Positions 1 through 10,403 of a stretch of 64,000 bases of DNA are shown here, one piece after another. Source of the DNA: Pyrinomonadaceae bacterium (lineage in GTDB: Bacteria; Acidobacteriota; Blastocatellia; Pyrinomonadales; Pyrinomonadaceae); NCBI GenBank assembly GCA_026129865.1, contig JAHCHG010000003.1, positions 62,001 to 126,000 on the forward strand, given 5' to 3'. The first letter of the stretch is position 1. Each line of letters opens with the position of its first letter. The notes under the pieces are model-generated. The model did not search any database and was not told the DNA's origin. It saw only the letters and a list, made by a program, of their open reading frames with translations. A program made the translations under genes and the position numbers.

Positions 1-29
1 AATCTGCGGTTCAAGTTTTATAAAGCGCG

Positions 30-1562
30 CTAACGTACCGAGTTCGGGTTTAGTTTCTGCCACTCCGCCCGCAGGAGAAAGCTTCCGTCCGTCACAATTT
101 TATCGCCGACGAACAAACCTTCGAGGACAGGAAGCATTCCGTCCGATTCGATTCCTAAACGAACCGGTTTTAATAAAAACACATTCGGATCTTCCGTTGC
201 GGCGAAGACGATTTGTTGTCCGTTTATGTTCTGCACCGCTTCCTTTGGGATCATCGGAACCGTGTTTTCAGAACCGCCGAGCGTCGCAAACGCTATGTTG
301 ACATACATTCCGATCTTTAATTTTTCGCCCGCGTTCGGCAATTCTATCCTGACCTGAGCGGTGCGCGTATTTTGGTCGAGATTCGGGTCAATATACGAAA
401 CATTTCCACGAAAGATCTCGCCCGGAAATGCGTCGCTTGTAATACTTGCGCCGCTTCCGATTCTCAAATTCGCCAAATCTTTTTCATAAACCTGTCCGAT
501 CACCCAAACGGTTGAAAGATTTGTTACCTTTAATAATTCCGTGTTCGCCATGATCGTTTCCCCGGCGTTGATCTGACGCATGGTAACAGTGCCGGAAACA
601 GGCGAAACAAGCGGTAATTCCGCACTTATCTGACTTGATGAGGTTAAGGAATTCACTCTTTGAAGCGGCAATCCTAAGACCAGCAATCTTTGTTTCATCG
701 AAGCGAGTTCGGCTCGCGCAGATTGAAGTTGTCGAAGCGCTGCATCTTGTTCGGCGCGCCGTGCGGGATTGATGTCGAGGAGTTTCTTAGCGCGTTCCAG
801 GCGATTTTTTGCCTCGATAACCTTCGCTTCGGCGGTTCTGAGATCGGTCGTCGCAATTTCAAACGCTTCACGGCTGACAGCTCCGATTCCGACAAGTTTT
901 TTCATTCGGTCAAATTCGCTTTTATCTTCTGCAAGCTTGGCTTCGGCGATCTTTAATTCCGCCGCAGCATTATCGTTCTCGTTTCGGCTTTCCGAAGCAA
1001 TACCGGTCAATTTCAAGGCGCGATCGTAAGCCTTTTCGGCTTCACTTACCGCAGCGCGTTTTGCCAGATAATCCGATTCCGCGCTCGCCAGTTCGTTGCT
1101 TCTCACGACGGCAATCGTCTGACCGGCGCGGACAAATTGACCGAGCTCGGCATTGACGCGCTGAACAACGCCGCCGACTTGCGAAATGACAGGCGTTTCC
1201 CTGTAATCGTTCGGCTGAACTACGCCGGTCGCACTTGTTTCCTTTGAAACTTTACTCAAACCTTCGCCGACGGTTACGATCTTCAAATTCGCGGCTTCAA
1301 GCTGCGCGTCGGTCAGTTCGATCTTTTGCTCGCCGGAACTAAAAGCATTGCTGGCATCGGTCGGTTCATTAAAAGAAACATCGCGCGGTGCGGGAACAGG
1401 TTTGCCGCCTGAACCTTTGCTGACGTAAAGCCAGATCAATAGACCGGCGATCATTACCAAGATCAAACCGCCGATGATATACGGCAATTTCGTTTTTGCG
1501 GGCGGACGAATCTTTTCGGATTCATCGACTATTTCAGGATTTTCGTAATTTTCTTCGTTCAT
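30..1562 (-). CDS. RND heavy-metal efflux periplasmic adaptor (CzcB/CusB-like)
   Basis: Membrane-fusion protein that would link the inner-membrane RND pump to the outer-membrane factor. The 510 residues begin with a charged N-terminus and one membrane anchor (about residues 28-46). A split lipoyl/barrel-sandwich region (VVQRVNAELGQFVRAGQ) flanks a long helical hairpin rich in Ala/Glu (about 150-290). The second half-lipoyl region (PVSGTVTMRQINAGE) and beta-barrel domains follow. It is the last gene of a minus-strand operon with the pump and the TolC-like protein, although a 368-bp gap of hairpin repeats separates it from the latter. The metal cannot be read from the sequence; Co/Zn/Cd or Cu/Ag are the family options. 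Confidence 0.9.
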   Translation of the reverse strand: MNEENYENPEIVDESEKIRPPAKTKLPYIIGGLILVMIAGLLIWLYVSKGSGGKPVPAPRDVSFNEPTDASNAFSSGEQKIELTDAQLEAANLKIVTVGEGLSKVSKETSATGVVQPNDYRETPVISQVGGVVQRVNAELGQFVRAGQTIAVVRSNELASAESDYLAKRAAVSEAEKAYDRALKLTGIASESRNENDNAAAELKIAEAKLAEDKSEFDRMKKLVGIGAVSREAFEIATTDLRTAEAKVIEAKNRLERAKKLLDINPARRAEQDAALRQLQSARAELASMKQRLLVLGLPLQRVNSLTSSSQISAELPLVSPVSGTVTMRQINAGETIMANTELLKVTNLSTVWVIGQVYEKDLANLRIGSGASITSDAFPGEIFRGNVSYIDPNLDQNTRTAQVRIELPNAGEKLKIGMYVNIAFATLGGSENTVPMIPKEAVQNINGQQIVFAATEDPNVFLLKPVRLGIESDGMLPVLEGLFVGDKIVTDGSFLLRAEWQKLNPNSVR

Positions 1563-1930
1563 TTTGTTATTTTTCGTTCGGGAAAATCAACCGGCTGCTA
1601 ATTCAAAATAATTATTAATTGATAATTGATAATTAACGAGAGTTCGAGTAAAGCCGTCGAAGACGGCATCATATTTATAGCCCATAACGCAGTTATGGGA
1701 ACAGTTTAGATAATTATTTCAAGCGGTTGAACAACCGCGACATACAATTTATGTTATGTCGCCATTTTCAATGGCTTTATCAAATCTTTTCTTTTATTCC
1801 CACAGTTTGCACTGTGGACTATAAATATATCGCCGATTTCATCCGCTAAGTTCTGATTTTTCAACTCAAACAGACTCGTTCTTATCTCGAACTTTATTTA
1901 TCAATATTTAAAAATCTTTTCTGTTAAGAA
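1563..1930. repeat. Intergenic cluster of short perfect hairpins
   Basis: No gene is visible in this 368-bp gap between the TolC-like gene and its adaptor. From about 1650 to 1822 six unrelated palindromes follow one another: GCCGTC-gaa-GACGGC, CCCATAAC-gca-GTTATGGG, GCGGTTG-aa-CAACCGC, GCGACATA with TATGTCGC, GCCATT-ttc-AATGGC and CCACAGT-ttgc-ACTGTGG. Most have 6-8 bp stems and 2-4 base loops. The rest of the gap is AT-rich. Confidence 0.75.
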
Positions 1931-3427
1931 TCACTTTCCCACCTTCAGTTCCGGCGCGGAAATCGCGCTTAAAATCGCTACCCGCGCCAGATACGTTTCA
2001 AGCTGCGCGTCTATAAAATCTTCTTTTATTTCAATAAATCGTCGTTGTTCGGCGATGTAATCGAGCAGATTCTGCTTTCCGAGTTCGTAGATCTGCCGCA
2101 CGACATTTAAGTTAATTTCGGCTTGATTTTCCACACCGACGCGGAAAATTTCCATCGCCCGTGCAGCTCTCTGATATTGAATATAGCTTGCGGCAATTTC
2201 GCGTCGCACGGTTAGTTCGCCAAATTCGAGCCGTCGCACGGCTGCGGCTTTCTCCAAAACGGCGGCTTCGACCGTTCCCTGATTTCTGTCGAAAACAGGA
2301 AGGTTCAATGTCACGCCGACCGAAAGAACATTCATTTCCTCGCGAATCGGGGAAAGATTTCCCAGGTCTTCAAATCCAGTTTGCGGAAACATCTGGACGG
2401 ATCGTTCGAAACCTGCGCTGACCGATGCATCGAGTTTTCCCTGAATTTTCCCCTGTTCGACGCGGGCTGTTGCGAGATTTTCCATTGCACGCGCGGTTTG
2501 CAGATCGGGTCGATTCTGCAATGCCGTCTGCGTCGCAATTTCCTGCGGCGGAAGCGGTTCGAGCAAATTTTCAAAACCGCCGCGCAAGATCAAAGTTTCT
2601 TCGGGCGCGAACCCGACCAAGTTTTTAAGTTCGAGCAGAGAAATTTCGACTTTTCCTTCGCTCGTTTCGCGCATTGCACGAATTCGGTTGAGTTCGACTG
2701 ATTCCATACCTTGTTCGAGCGGGGCGTTTTTGCCTTCTTCGACGCGGGCGACGACCAAATTATAATTCTGCGTCGTTAAGGCAAGAGTTTCTTCGATAAA
2801 TTGAAGTTTCAAGATCAGCGCGATCGTTTCGCCGAATTTTGAACGAACTTCCGCCGCTAACAATCTTTCACGATTCTCCAAATCTTTTCGCCGCACCTCC
2901 GCTTCTTTTTGTGCAACTTCAACTCTTGCACCGCGCCGTCCGAAAAGTTCGAGCGGCAGCGCGCCTTTGACCATAAAACTTCGCGCCGGAGTCGACGGAT
3001 TTTTTGCCGCGCCGACTTCTAGCATCGGATTTGCGCGTAGATTTGCCTGTTTGACAAGCGCTTCCGCCGCTTCGACTTCCTTTCGCACTGCGGCAAGTTC
3101 GTCGTTGTTTTCAAGCGCATAAACTACAAGTTCATCGGCGGTTTTTCCGTTTGATTGATCGAGATATTTATCAACCAACGAAAGGGTTTGAGTGTTTGAA
3201 ATTTTAATTTCTGAAGTTTGTGCGGAAACTTGTTGAATTAAAATGAATAAAAACGCCAACGAAAGAATCGCTAAATTGCCGCTAACTTTAGCTAGTGGCT
3301 GAAGTTGAAAGTTGAAGAAGGCTTTAGCCGAATGACGAACCGTTAAATAGATCCTCAATGCTTTAGCTAACGCCGGCGGCAATTTACAGGAAACGTTTTT
3401 GTTTGTGCTTCTGCTTTCTATGTTCAT
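1931..3427 (-). CDS. TolC/CzcC-like outer-membrane efflux protein
   Basis: Outer-membrane factor of the tripartite metal efflux system. Two OEP repeats with long alpha-helical hairpins are visible (about residues 100-290 and 310-490), as usual for the family. Its ATG overlaps the stop of the czcA-like gene by 4 bp (ATGA), which supports this start and translational coupling. The hydrophobic signal segment ([19 protein letters not shown]) begins only near residue 51. Roughly residues 15-51 are encoded by an inverted-repeat element at 3272-3386, so the N-terminus is longer and more polar than a normal signal peptide. Start and export efficiency are therefore less certain than the family call. 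Confidence 0.88.
   Translation of the reverse strand: MNIESRSTNKNVSCKLPPALAKALRIYLTVRHSAKAFFNFQLQPLAKVSGNLAILSLAFLFILIQQVSAQTSEIKISNTQTLSLVDKYLDQSNGKTADELVVYALENNDELAAVRKEVEAAEALVKQANLRANPMLEVGAAKNPSTPARSFMVKGALPLELFGRRGARVEVAQKEAEVRRKDLENRERLLAAEVRSKFGETIALILKLQFIEETLALTTQNYNLVVARVEEGKNAPLEQGMESVELNRIRAMRETSEGKVEISLLELKNLVGFAPEETLILRGGFENLLEPLPPQEIATQTALQNRPDLQTARAMENLATARVEQGKIQGKLDASVSAGFERSVQMFPQTGFEDLGNLSPIREEMNVLSVGVTLNLPVFDRNQGTVEAAVLEKAAAVRRLEFGELTVRREIAASYIQYQRAARAMEIFRVGVENQAEINLNVVRQIYELGKQNLLDYIAEQRRFIEIKEDFIDAQLETYLARVAILSAISAPELKVGK
3272..3386. repeat. 115-bp inverted-repeat element inside the tolC-like N-terminus
   Basis: The segment is bounded by perfect 10-bp inverted repeats (TAAATTGCCG and its complement) and contains GCTAAAGC-type words. 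The intergenic element at 59144-59291 has the same ends (AATTGCCG/CGGCAATT) and the same internal words. The reading frame of the outer-membrane protein stays open through the element. Confidence 0.65.
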
Positions 3428-6400
3428 TCGCTTCCTCCATTTCCTGAATTTTCAAGCAAAGCTTCTTTCTTTAATTTTCGCTCGTGAATCCAGTAAAAGA
3501 TCACTGGCGTAACGATCAAAACGTGCAAAAGGCTTGAGATCATTCCGCCTAGAACGGGCGTTGCGAGCGGTTTCATTACTTCCGAACCCGCACTCGAACT
3601 CCACATGATCGGCAAAAGACCGGCGACGATGGTTGAAACGGTCATAACTTTCGGGCGCAATCTTAAAAGTGCGCCTTCGGTGATTGCTTCGAGCAGATCT
3701 TTTCGCGTTAAAATTCCAAGTTCCTTTTTCTTTTTCTCGACCGCTTCTTCCAGATAAATGACCATTACAACGCCCGTCTGCACGGCGGTTCCGAAAAGCG
3801 CGATGAAGCCGACCCAGACCGCGACCGAAAAGTTGTAATCGAGAAACCATAGAAGATAAACTCCGCCGGTCAGCGCAAACGGCACGGCGAGCAAAACGTG
3901 CGCGGCTTCGATCGCGGAATTGTAGGTCAGATAGAGCAAGCCGAAAGTGATGATCAGAACGATTGGAATGACAAGCATCAGACGCTCGCGGGCGCGTTGC
4001 TGGTTTTCAAATTGACCGCTCCAATTGATGTAATAACCCGCCGGAAGCTGAACTTTTTCGACGACCGCTTTGTTTGCTTCTTCGACGAAGCCGACGACAT
4101 CGCGCCCGCGAACATTGAGCAGAACCGTTCCGCGCAAAAGACCATTTTCGCTCTGGATCATTGATGCGCCCGTCGTTGTTCTGATCTCTGCGACCTGCGC
4201 GAGCGGAATTGTTTGTCCGCTTGCCGTTAAGATCGGAAGTTGTCCGATCGCTTCGGGGCTTTCGCGAAATTCCGGCGCGAAGCGAACACGAACCGGAAAA
4301 CGATTTCGTCCTTCGATCGTAACCGAGAGATTTCGTTCGCCGATTCCTGCTTCGATAGAATCCTGAATTGTTCCAACGTCAATTCCGTAACGCGCCGCCG
4401 CCTGACGATTGATGTCAATATCAACATAAGGCGCACCGATGATTTGTTCGGGGTAAACGTCTGCCGCGCCCGGAACTTCTTTGACGATAGCAGCGACCTC
4501 GCGCGAAACTTGTTCGAGTTTTTTTAGATCGTCGCCGAAAATTTTGATTCCGACTTCCGAACGAATTCCCGTCGCAAGCATCTCGATGCGGTTGATGATC
4601 GGCTGCGTCCAGATGTTCGTAACGCCGGGCATTTTCAACTTTGCATCCATTTCTGCGATCAGAGATTGGCGCGTAACTCCCGGTCGCCATTCGCTTTGCG
4701 GTTTCAGATGAATGATCGTTTCATTCATATTGATCGGCGCAGGATCGGTTGAGGTTTCGGCGCGTCCGGCTTTCCCGACCGCCCATTCGACTTCGGGAAA
4801 GGTATTGATAATCTCGTCCTGACGGCTCATTATTTTCAGAGCTTCATCAATCGAAATTGCCGGGTCCGTTACGGGCATGAACATCAGATCGCCTTCATTG
4901 AGCGGCGGCATAAATTCTTTGCCGATGCCCGAACCGAGGAAAACCGCGCCGGAAAATAGAATGACTGCGAGAAGAATTGTCAGTGCGCGATTTTTCAAAG
5001 CCCAATTTAGAGCGGGTTGGTAAAGCCTGTGCAAAAAGCGCATCACGGGATTTGATTGTTCGGAATGAAATTTTCCGCCCAAAAGATATGTGCATAGAAC
5101 CGGAACCAGCGTAACGGCGATAACGGTCGCGCCGATCATCGCAAAAGTTTTCGTAAATGCCAGCGGATGAAAGAGTTTGCCTTCCTGTCCGGTCAGCGAA
5201 AAAACCGGAATAAATGCAAGAATAATGATCGCCATCGAAAAGAAAACGGGTCGCCCGACGAGTTTTGTAGATTCCAAAACAGTCTTCCAGACGAGTTTTC
5301 GATCTTTCGGATCAACGCCGCGTTTTTCCATAAAACGAAATGCGTTTTCCATCACGACGATTCCCGCATCAACCAAAACTCCGATAGCAATCGCAATGCC
5401 GGAAAGCGACATGATATTCGAACTAATTCCCATGTAATGCATGAACAAAAATGAGATCAGCACGGCGAGCGGCAGAGGAATCGTTACGATCAAAATCGAA
5501 CGAAAATGCGCCAGAAATATGATGTGAGCGAGTGTTACGAGAAGAAGTTCTTCAACCAAAGTCCATTTCAGAGTGCTTGTCGCGCGGTTGATGAGCTGCG
5601 TGCGGTCGTAAAACGGCACAACGGAAACGCCTTGAGGCAAGCCGACTTTTAATTCTTCGATCTTCTTTTTGACGGCGTTAATCGTTTCGAGCGTGTTCAC
5701 TCCGTAACGCGCAATGACCACGCCGCCGACGGCTTCTTTGCCGTTTTTATCTAGCGCACCCGTGCGAAATGCGTCGCCGATCTTCACATTTGCAACATTT
5801 TTAACAAAAATCGGCGTTCCGTTTGACTCACCGATGACGATGTTTTCGACATCCGCAGTTGATTCGATCAAACCGATTCCGCGCACGACCGCCCATTCGC
5901 CGGATTGTTCGACGACGTTTCCGCCGACGTTGTTATTCGATCTTTCGACCGCTTCGACAACTTTTGACAGCGGAATATCGAAACCGCGAAGTTTATTCGG
6001 ATCAACATCAACCTGATATTGCTGGACATAACCGCCAACCGAAGCGACTTCCGCCACGCCTGGAACGGAGTTTAATTGATAACGCACAAACCAATCTTGA
6101 AGCGTTCTGAGTTCGCGCAGATTGTGCTGATCGCTTTCGAGCGTGTACCAGAAAATTTGTCCAACGCCCGTCGCATCGGGTCCGAGCGTCGGCGTTACGC
6201 CTTCCGGCATTTGCTTTGTAACCAAATTTAAACGCTCTAAAACCCGCGTCCGAGCCCAATATAGATCAACCGAATCTTCAAAAATGATGTTGATCATCGA
6301 AAAGCTGAACGCCGAACTCGCCCGCACGGTGCGAACGCCGGGAAGTCCCTGCAAATTCGTAACGAGCGGATAAGTTACCTGATCTTCGACTTCCTGCGGC

Positions 6401-6570
6401 GAACGTCCAGCCCAATCGGTGAAAACGATTACCTGATTATCTGAAACGTCCGGAATCGCATCGATCGGCGTATTGACGAGCGCCCAGTAACCCCATGCTG
6501 CAAGTCCGATATACAGCGCGATGATCAAAACACGATTTTTGAGCGACCATTCGATTATTTTGTGAATCAT
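3424..6570 (-). CDS. czcA: CzcA/CusA-family heavy-metal RND efflux pump
   Basis: Proton-driven inner-membrane RND pump of the heavy-metal efflux (HME) subfamily; 1048 residues is the normal length. It opens with the family N-terminus ([20 protein letters not shown]). The HME signature in TM4, [18 protein letters not shown], lies near residue 400 and supplies the charged residues for proton relay. [19 protein letters not shown] segment corresponds to the CusA region whose Met helps bind metal. The four-base overlap with the downstream TolC-like gene and 73 bp to the upstream YtkA-like gene indicate one operon. Cu/Ag versus Co/Zn/Cd specificity is not settled. Confidence 0.93.
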   Translation of the reverse strand: MIHKIIEWSLKNRVLIIALYIGLAAWGYWALVNTPIDAIPDVSDNQVIVFTDWAGRSPQEVEDQVTYPLVTNLQGLPGVRTVRASSAFSFSMINIIFEDSVDLYWARTRVLERLNLVTKQMPEGVTPTLGPDATGVGQIFWYTLESDQHNLRELRTLQDWFVRYQLNSVPGVAEVASVGGYVQQYQVDVDPNKLRGFDIPLSKVVEAVERSNNNVGGNVVEQSGEWAVVRGIGLIESTADVENIVIGESNGTPIFVKNVANVKIGDAFRTGALDKNGKEAVGGVVIARYGVNTLETINAVKKKIEELKVGLPQGVSVVPFYDRTQLINRATSTLKWTLVEELLLVTLAHIIFLAHFRSILIVTIPLPLAVLISFLFMHYMGISSNIMSLSGIAIAIGVLVDAGIVVMENAFRFMEKRGVDPKDRKLVWKTVLESTKLVGRPVFFSMAIIILAFIPVFSLTGQEGKLFHPLAFTKTFAMIGATVIAVTLVPVLCTYLLGGKFHSEQSNPVMRFLHRLYQPALNWALKNRALTILLAVILFSGAVFLGSGIGKEFMPPLNEGDLMFMPVTDPAISIDEALKIMSRQDEIINTFPEVEWAVGKAGRAETSTDPAPINMNETIIHLKPQSEWRPGVTRQSLIAEMDAKLKMPGVTNIWTQPIINRIEMLATGIRSEVGIKIFGDDLKKLEQVSREVAAIVKEVPGAADVYPEQIIGAPYVDIDINRQAAARYGIDVGTIQDSIEAGIGERNLSVTIEGRNRFPVRVRFAPEFRESPEAIGQLPILTASGQTIPLAQVAEIRTTTGASMIQSENGLLRGTVLLNVRGRDVVGFVEEANKAVVEKVQLPAGYYINWSGQFENQQRARERLMLVIPIVLIITFGLLYLTYNSAIEAAHVLLAVPFALTGGVYLLWFLDYNFSVAVWVGFIALFGTAVQTGVVMVIYLEEAVEKKKKELGILTRKDLLEAITEGALLRLRPKVMTVSTIVAGLLPIMWSSSAGSEVMKPLATPVLGGMISSLLHVLIVTPVIFYWIHERKLKKEALLENSGNGGSE

Positions 6571-6643
6571 AAGTCAGTAATCAGTAGTCAGCAGTTAGTA
6601 GTCAGTATTTTTATCTACTTACTACTAACTACTGACTGCTTCT
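6571..6643. repeat. Heptamer-type short repeats (CAGTAGT/ACTACTG) forming an inverted repeat
   Basis: The 73-bp gap between the FixH-like gene and czcA is almost entirely degenerate copies of a CAGTAGT/CAGTTAGT unit on the left and the complementary ACTACTGACT type on the right. Together they form a hairpin around TATTTTTATC. It resembles the short tandem repeats common in intergenic DNA of some phyla. Confidence 0.6.
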
Positions 6644-7075
6644 TCAATTCGCCGTCAAGGGAAATGTAACTTTGCCTTTTCCGCTTTTGCCTTCATAAGT
6701 GATCTGCGCCTGCCATTCACCGGGCATTTCAATGGTTACCGAGCCTTTAAATTGTCCGGGCGTTCCGGTCGTGGTCAGCGTCGCCGGATCGTTCATTTCC
6801 GCCATCGTACCCATTGCGGGCATCATAAAATTCAGACTCGCCGCGCTGATCTCTGCCGGATTTCCCGAAGCGTCGGTAAATGCGAGCATCAATTCCTGCT
6901 TGCCGTTTTTTAATTTTCCGGTGTCGTTTGAAAGTGTGACGGTCAAATTATCGTCCGTCTTTTTCGTCTGGATCGGCTTCATATCGCCGCCCGGACTGGA
7001 ACTTCCGCACGCGGCGCCCAATGTGGCTAACGTAAAGATCAAGGTAAAGATCAAAATGGTTTTTGTTTTTCGCAT
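6644..7075 (-). CDS. FixH/YtkA-like lipoprotein of the metal efflux operon
   Basis: Small exported protein of 143 residues. A lipoprotein signal is visible (hydrophobic run then LGAACGSSS, lipobox Cys at residue 23). The mature part has the FixH/YtkA beta-sandwich pattern: PAEISAASLNFMMPAMGTMA in the middle and an ending in PGEWQAQITYEGKSGKGKVTF. Methionine-rich MMPAMGTM stretches are common in periplasmic metal-binding or metal-chaperone proteins of this type. It sits directly upstream of the RND pump on the same strand. Periplasmic metal handling is inferred from context. Confidence 0.75.
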   Translation of the reverse strand: MRKTKTILIFTLIFTLATLGAACGSSSPGGDMKPIQTKKTDDNLTVTLSNDTGKLKNGKQELMLAFTDASGNPAEISAASLNFMMPAMGTMAEMNDPATLTTTGTPGQFKGSVTIEMPGEWQAQITYEGKSGKGKVTFPLTAN

Positions 7076-7219
7076 AGATTGCCTCCTAAAATAATGGTTG
7101 AATTGTAAATTGTTGTGAAAGCGTCGTTTATAGACGCACGAGTGCCGAAAGACACAAAAATTCGCCAGATTTCAGACGCACTTCGGCGCTGAAAAAAGAC
7201 GCACTTCGCCCCTTTTAAG

Positions 7220-7609
7220 CTAGATCAAGAGTGATAGATGGCGGATGTATTTGGGTTGAACGGAGTTCAGAGTTGAAACCGATCGGAGAACAGGCTGGCT
7301 GTCGTCTTTTGTCCGGATCGTGAAAATTTGGTCAAAAAGACTGATCGATTCGGAAGGAATTAGATTTGGTGTGAAACTCATCTGCGATGACGAGTTAGAA
7401 CCTGTCGGCGTAGGAGTTGAGCAATTTATTGTCCTGCAGATCGCGACATCATTTGCCTTTGGCTCCTCGCTTTTAGCCGATTTCTTCTTACAGCATTTCA
7501 TCGGGCAAACGCTCGGGTTCATAGACCGATCGGAATACATCGTTCCCGCAGGAACGCTGACGATCAGCGAAACCAGAAAAATCAGCGATGTGAACCAGTT
7601 CTTCATCAA
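7220..7609 (-). CDS. Cys-rich small exported protein at head of efflux operon
   Basis: 129 residues with an N-terminal hydrophobic signal (WFTSLIFLVSLIVSVPAG) followed by a Cys/Met cluster, MNPSVCPMKCCKKK, and another Cys pair, CRTINC. The rest is Ser/Thr-rich and low in complexity, with no domain I can name. It is the first gene of the minus-strand operon, 144 bp upstream of the FixH-like gene. A role as periplasmic metal buffer or sensor would fit the cysteines and the location but is inference. It could also be an unrelated secreted peptide. Confidence 0.55.
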   Translation of the reverse strand: MMKNWFTSLIFLVSLIVSVPAGTMYSDRSMNPSVCPMKCCKKKSAKSEEPKANDVAICRTINCSTPTPTGSNSSSQMSFTPNLIPSESISLFDQIFTIRTKDDSQPVLRSVSTLNSVQPKYIRHLSLLI

Positions 7610-7752
7610 TCACGACTGTAGATCAGTTTTGCAGCGAAAGTCAACAACAGTTGAGCGCCGGAAATGTGCGAAAGTTTGAAAATCAAAGGTCGTATTGAAT
7701 CAGACTCCGTGTAAATGTAAGATTCTTCTAAAGTTCTTAATTATCGAAATAG

Positions 7753-8562
7753 ATGAAATACGGTTTGATCGCAGGAAATGGTTCTTTCCCGTTTTTGGTG
7801 CTTGACGGCGCCAGAAAACATGGTGTGTCTTTGTCGGTCGTTGCGATCAAAGAAGAAACCGACAAGCAGATTGAAGAAGTCGCGGAGAATATGATCTGGG
7901 TCGGCGTAGGTCATCTCGGCAAGATGATCAAGTTTTTTAAGAAGGAAGGCGTTGAAAAGGCGATAATGGCAGGACAGGTAAAGCATGTTCAGATATTCAG
8001 CGGCGCTTTTCCCGATCTTAGAATGGCGAAAATGCTTTGGAATCTTCCAAAACGGAACACCGATTCGCTGATCGGAGGCATTGCAGCCGAACTTGAAAAA
8101 GAAAATATCGAACTAATCGATTCGACCTTTTTTATAAAAGACCGGCTTGCCGGCGAAGGAGTTTTGTCAAAACGGTCGCCTGATAAGACCGAGCGTGCAA
8201 ATATCGAGTACGGTTTGACGGTAGCAAACGAGATAGCACGCCTCGACCTCGGGCAGACGATTGTCGTTCGCGCCAGCGCCTGTGTTGCAATCGAAGCCAT
8301 GGAAGGAACCGACGAAACGATACTTCGTGCGGGCAAACTTGCCAGGGGAAAACTCACCGTTGTTAAAGTTGCCAAGCCCGATCAGGACATGCGTTTCGAC
8401 GTGCCCGTGGTCGGCGTTCCGACGATCGAAAATATGGTTTCTGCCGGTGCCACCTGTCTTTCGGTAACGTCAGGAAAGACTCTTATTTTCGACCGCGAAA
8501 AAATGCTTGCGCTTGCAGATCGAAATAAAATTTCCGTGGTCGGAACTCCCTCCGAAACTTAA
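7753..8562 (+). CDS. lpxI: UDP-2,3-diacylglucosamine diphosphatase LpxI
   Basis: Cleaves UDP-2,3-diacylglucosamine to lipid X and UMP in lipid A synthesis, the role played by LpxH in enterobacteria. The 269 residues match the LpxI family in length and layout. An N-terminal Rossmann-like half starts with YGLIAGNGSFPFL and contains KAIMAGQVKH. The C-terminal catalytic half contains QTIVVRASACVAIEAMEGTD and a KPDQDMRFDVPVVGVPTIE segment with the conserved acidic residues. Its presence implies an outer membrane with lipid A. It stands alone, divergent from the metal operon. Confidence 0.92.
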   Translation: MKYGLIAGNGSFPFLVLDGARKHGVSLSVVAIKEETDKQIEEVAENMIWVGVGHLGKMIKFFKKEGVEKAIMAGQVKHVQIFSGAFPDLRMAKMLWNLPKRNTDSLIGGIAAELEKENIELIDSTFFIKDRLAGEGVLSKRSPDKTERANIEYGLTVANEIARLDLGQTIVVRASACVAIEAMEGTDETILRAGKLARGKLTVVKVAKPDQDMRFDVPVVGVPTIENMVSAGATCLSVTSGKTLIFDREKMLALADRNKISVVGTPSET

Positions 8563-8691
8563 TCTTGCAGATTATCGTAAAACTCTCGCAACCTAATTCC
8601 CGCAGATTGGAGTCATAAAAGCTTGGACTGCTAACGTTTTGATGTCCAACGGCGCGGTTTAGGCGTCAATGAAACTTTTATCGGAGAAATA

Positions 8692-10347
8692 ATGAGAACT
8701 AATTTATTAAGAAAAAACATACTTTCGCTTGCGTTGATCTTTGCAATTCTGCTTCCCGGATTTGCCGTCGCACAAACCGCGACGAAAGCAAACTCGGCGG
8801 CGCGAAAATCGGCGCAAACTATTACGGCGCAGCAGTTAAAGGAATATTTATACTTCGTCGCATCCGACGCAATGGGCGGTCGCGATACGCCTTCGGACGG
8901 ATTGGATATAACAGCTGAATTTATCGCGTTGATGCTGAAACGGTGGGGATTCAAACCGGCGGGCGACAACGGAACGTTCATGCAGACGATGGCGATGACG
9001 TCAAATCAGGTCGATCCGTCGAAAACCGCTCTTGAGATCGGCGGCAGCAAGATGAAATTCGGCTATCATTTCTTTGCACAGCCGACAGCGGGTGCAGTTT
9101 CAAACGCCCAGATGGTTTTCGCGGGAAACGGCTGGTTGATCAAGAAAAAAGACATCGATCCGCTGAAAGATCTGGACGTAAAAGGCAAGATCGTCGTGAT
9201 CCATAGCGAGACCGATTTTCCCGAAGGCGTCACAATGAAAGATTTTCAGGAAGGAAAGCTCGGTCAATTTGGCGTCGATATTCTTTCCCCGCCGATGTAT
9301 GCTGCATCGAAAGGCGCCGCGGGAATAATCGTAATAGCGAACGAAGATGTTGACCGCCGTTGGGATCTTCATAAAGCGGCAGCCGGAAAAGGACGTGCAA
9401 CGGTCGATAAGCTGGTTAACGAAAACAGACGACGCGGACGCAATTTGCCGACCGTTACGATTTCTCGAGAAGCTGCTGAAAAATTGTTCGCAAGCGAAGA
9501 AAAGCCGATGTCCGAGCTCGCGAAAATTCAGCCGTTCGCAATGAAGTCGACTGCAAGTTTGAATGTGGCGACAAATCCGGTTGTCTTGAAAACCCAAAAT
9601 GTAGTTGCGGTGTGGGAAGGGAGCGATCCGGTTCTGAAGAACGAAATGGTCGCGATCGGCGCGCATTATGACCACGTCGGAACAAATCCGCTGGCGAAAG
9701 GCGATGACAAGATCTGGAACGGTGCCGACGATGACGGTTCGGGAACGGTCGCGGTCCTGGCGATCGCTGAGGCTTTGAAAAATGCTTCGAAACGTCCGAA
9801 ACGTTCGATTCTTTTAGTCTGGCATGCCGGCGAAGAGAAAGGTCTGCTCGGCAGCGAATATTTTAATAAATTTCCGACGGTCGATATTAAGAATGTCGTT
9901 GCACAGTTGAACATTGACATGATCGGTCGCAGCCGAAAAACCGACGATCAGGACCCGAGAAATAAAGAACTTTCCGGCGAAAATACCATCTATGTTATCG
10001 GTTCGGAAATGATGAGTTCGAAGCTTGGCGAGGTTACAAAGGCGACGAACGACGCGTTTCTTAAACTGGAATACGATTACCGATATGACGATCCGAAAGA
10101 TCCGAATCGATTCTTTTTTCGTTCAGATCATTTCAATTATGCGCTAAACGGAATTCCGATCGTTTTCTGGTTTGACGGTGTTCATGAGGATTATCATCAA
10201 GCCGGCGATCACCCGGACAAGATCGATTATGAAAAGATGGAAAAGGTAACTCGAACCATTTATCTAACGATGTGGGAGATTGCCGATTTGAAAGTAAAAC
10301 CGGCGGTTGATAAGCAGCTTCCGAAGGAACTTACCGAAAGAAGGTAA
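8692..10347 (+). CDS. Secreted M28-family zinc aminopeptidase with PA domain
   Basis: Exported metallopeptidase of 551 residues. A clear Sec signal peptide ends at GFAVAQTA. A protease-associated insert lies around 140-300 (KGKIVVIHSETDFPEG, AGIIVIANED). The catalytic domain shows the di-zinc ligands in family order: H in IGAHYDHVG, D in GADDDGSGT, EE in HAGEEKGLLGSEY, D in LNIDMIGR, and a final H in DGVHEDYHQAGD. It probably trims peptides in the periplasm or outside the cell. A strong hairpin terminator follows directly, shared with the convergent gene. Confidence 0.92.
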   Translation: MRTNLLRKNILSLALIFAILLPGFAVAQTATKANSAARKSAQTITAQQLKEYLYFVASDAMGGRDTPSDGLDITAEFIALMLKRWGFKPAGDNGTFMQTMAMTSNQVDPSKTALEIGGSKMKFGYHFFAQPTAGAVSNAQMVFAGNGWLIKKKDIDPLKDLDVKGKIVVIHSETDFPEGVTMKDFQEGKLGQFGVDILSPPMYAASKGAAGIIVIANEDVDRRWDLHKAAAGKGRATVDKLVNENRRRGRNLPTVTISREAAEKLFASEEKPMSELAKIQPFAMKSTASLNVATNPVVLKTQNVVAVWEGSDPVLKNEMVAIGAHYDHVGTNPLAKGDDKIWNGADDDGSGTVAVLAIAEALKNASKRPKRSILLVWHAGEEKGLLGSEYFNKFPTVDIKNVVAQLNIDMIGRSRKTDDQDPRNKELSGENTIYVIGSEMMSSKLGEVTKATNDAFLKLEYDYRYDDPKDPNRFFFRSDHFNYALNGIPIVFWFDGVHEDYHQAGDHPDKIDYEKMEKVTRTIYLTMWEIADLKVKPAVDKQLPKELTERR

Positions 10348-10355
10348 ATTAAAAA

Positions 10356-10392
10356 AGCGCGCGGACAGTAAAGATCCGCGCGCTCTTTTTTT
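10356..10392. terminator. Bidirectional intrinsic terminator
   Basis: A 10-bp perfect stem (AGCGCGCGGA / TCCGCGCGCT) with a 9-base loop is followed by a run of T and preceded by a run of A. It lies between the M28 peptidase gene and a convergent minus-strand gene and can serve both. Confidence 0.85.
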
Positions 10393-10403
10393 CGTTTCAG
10401 ATT

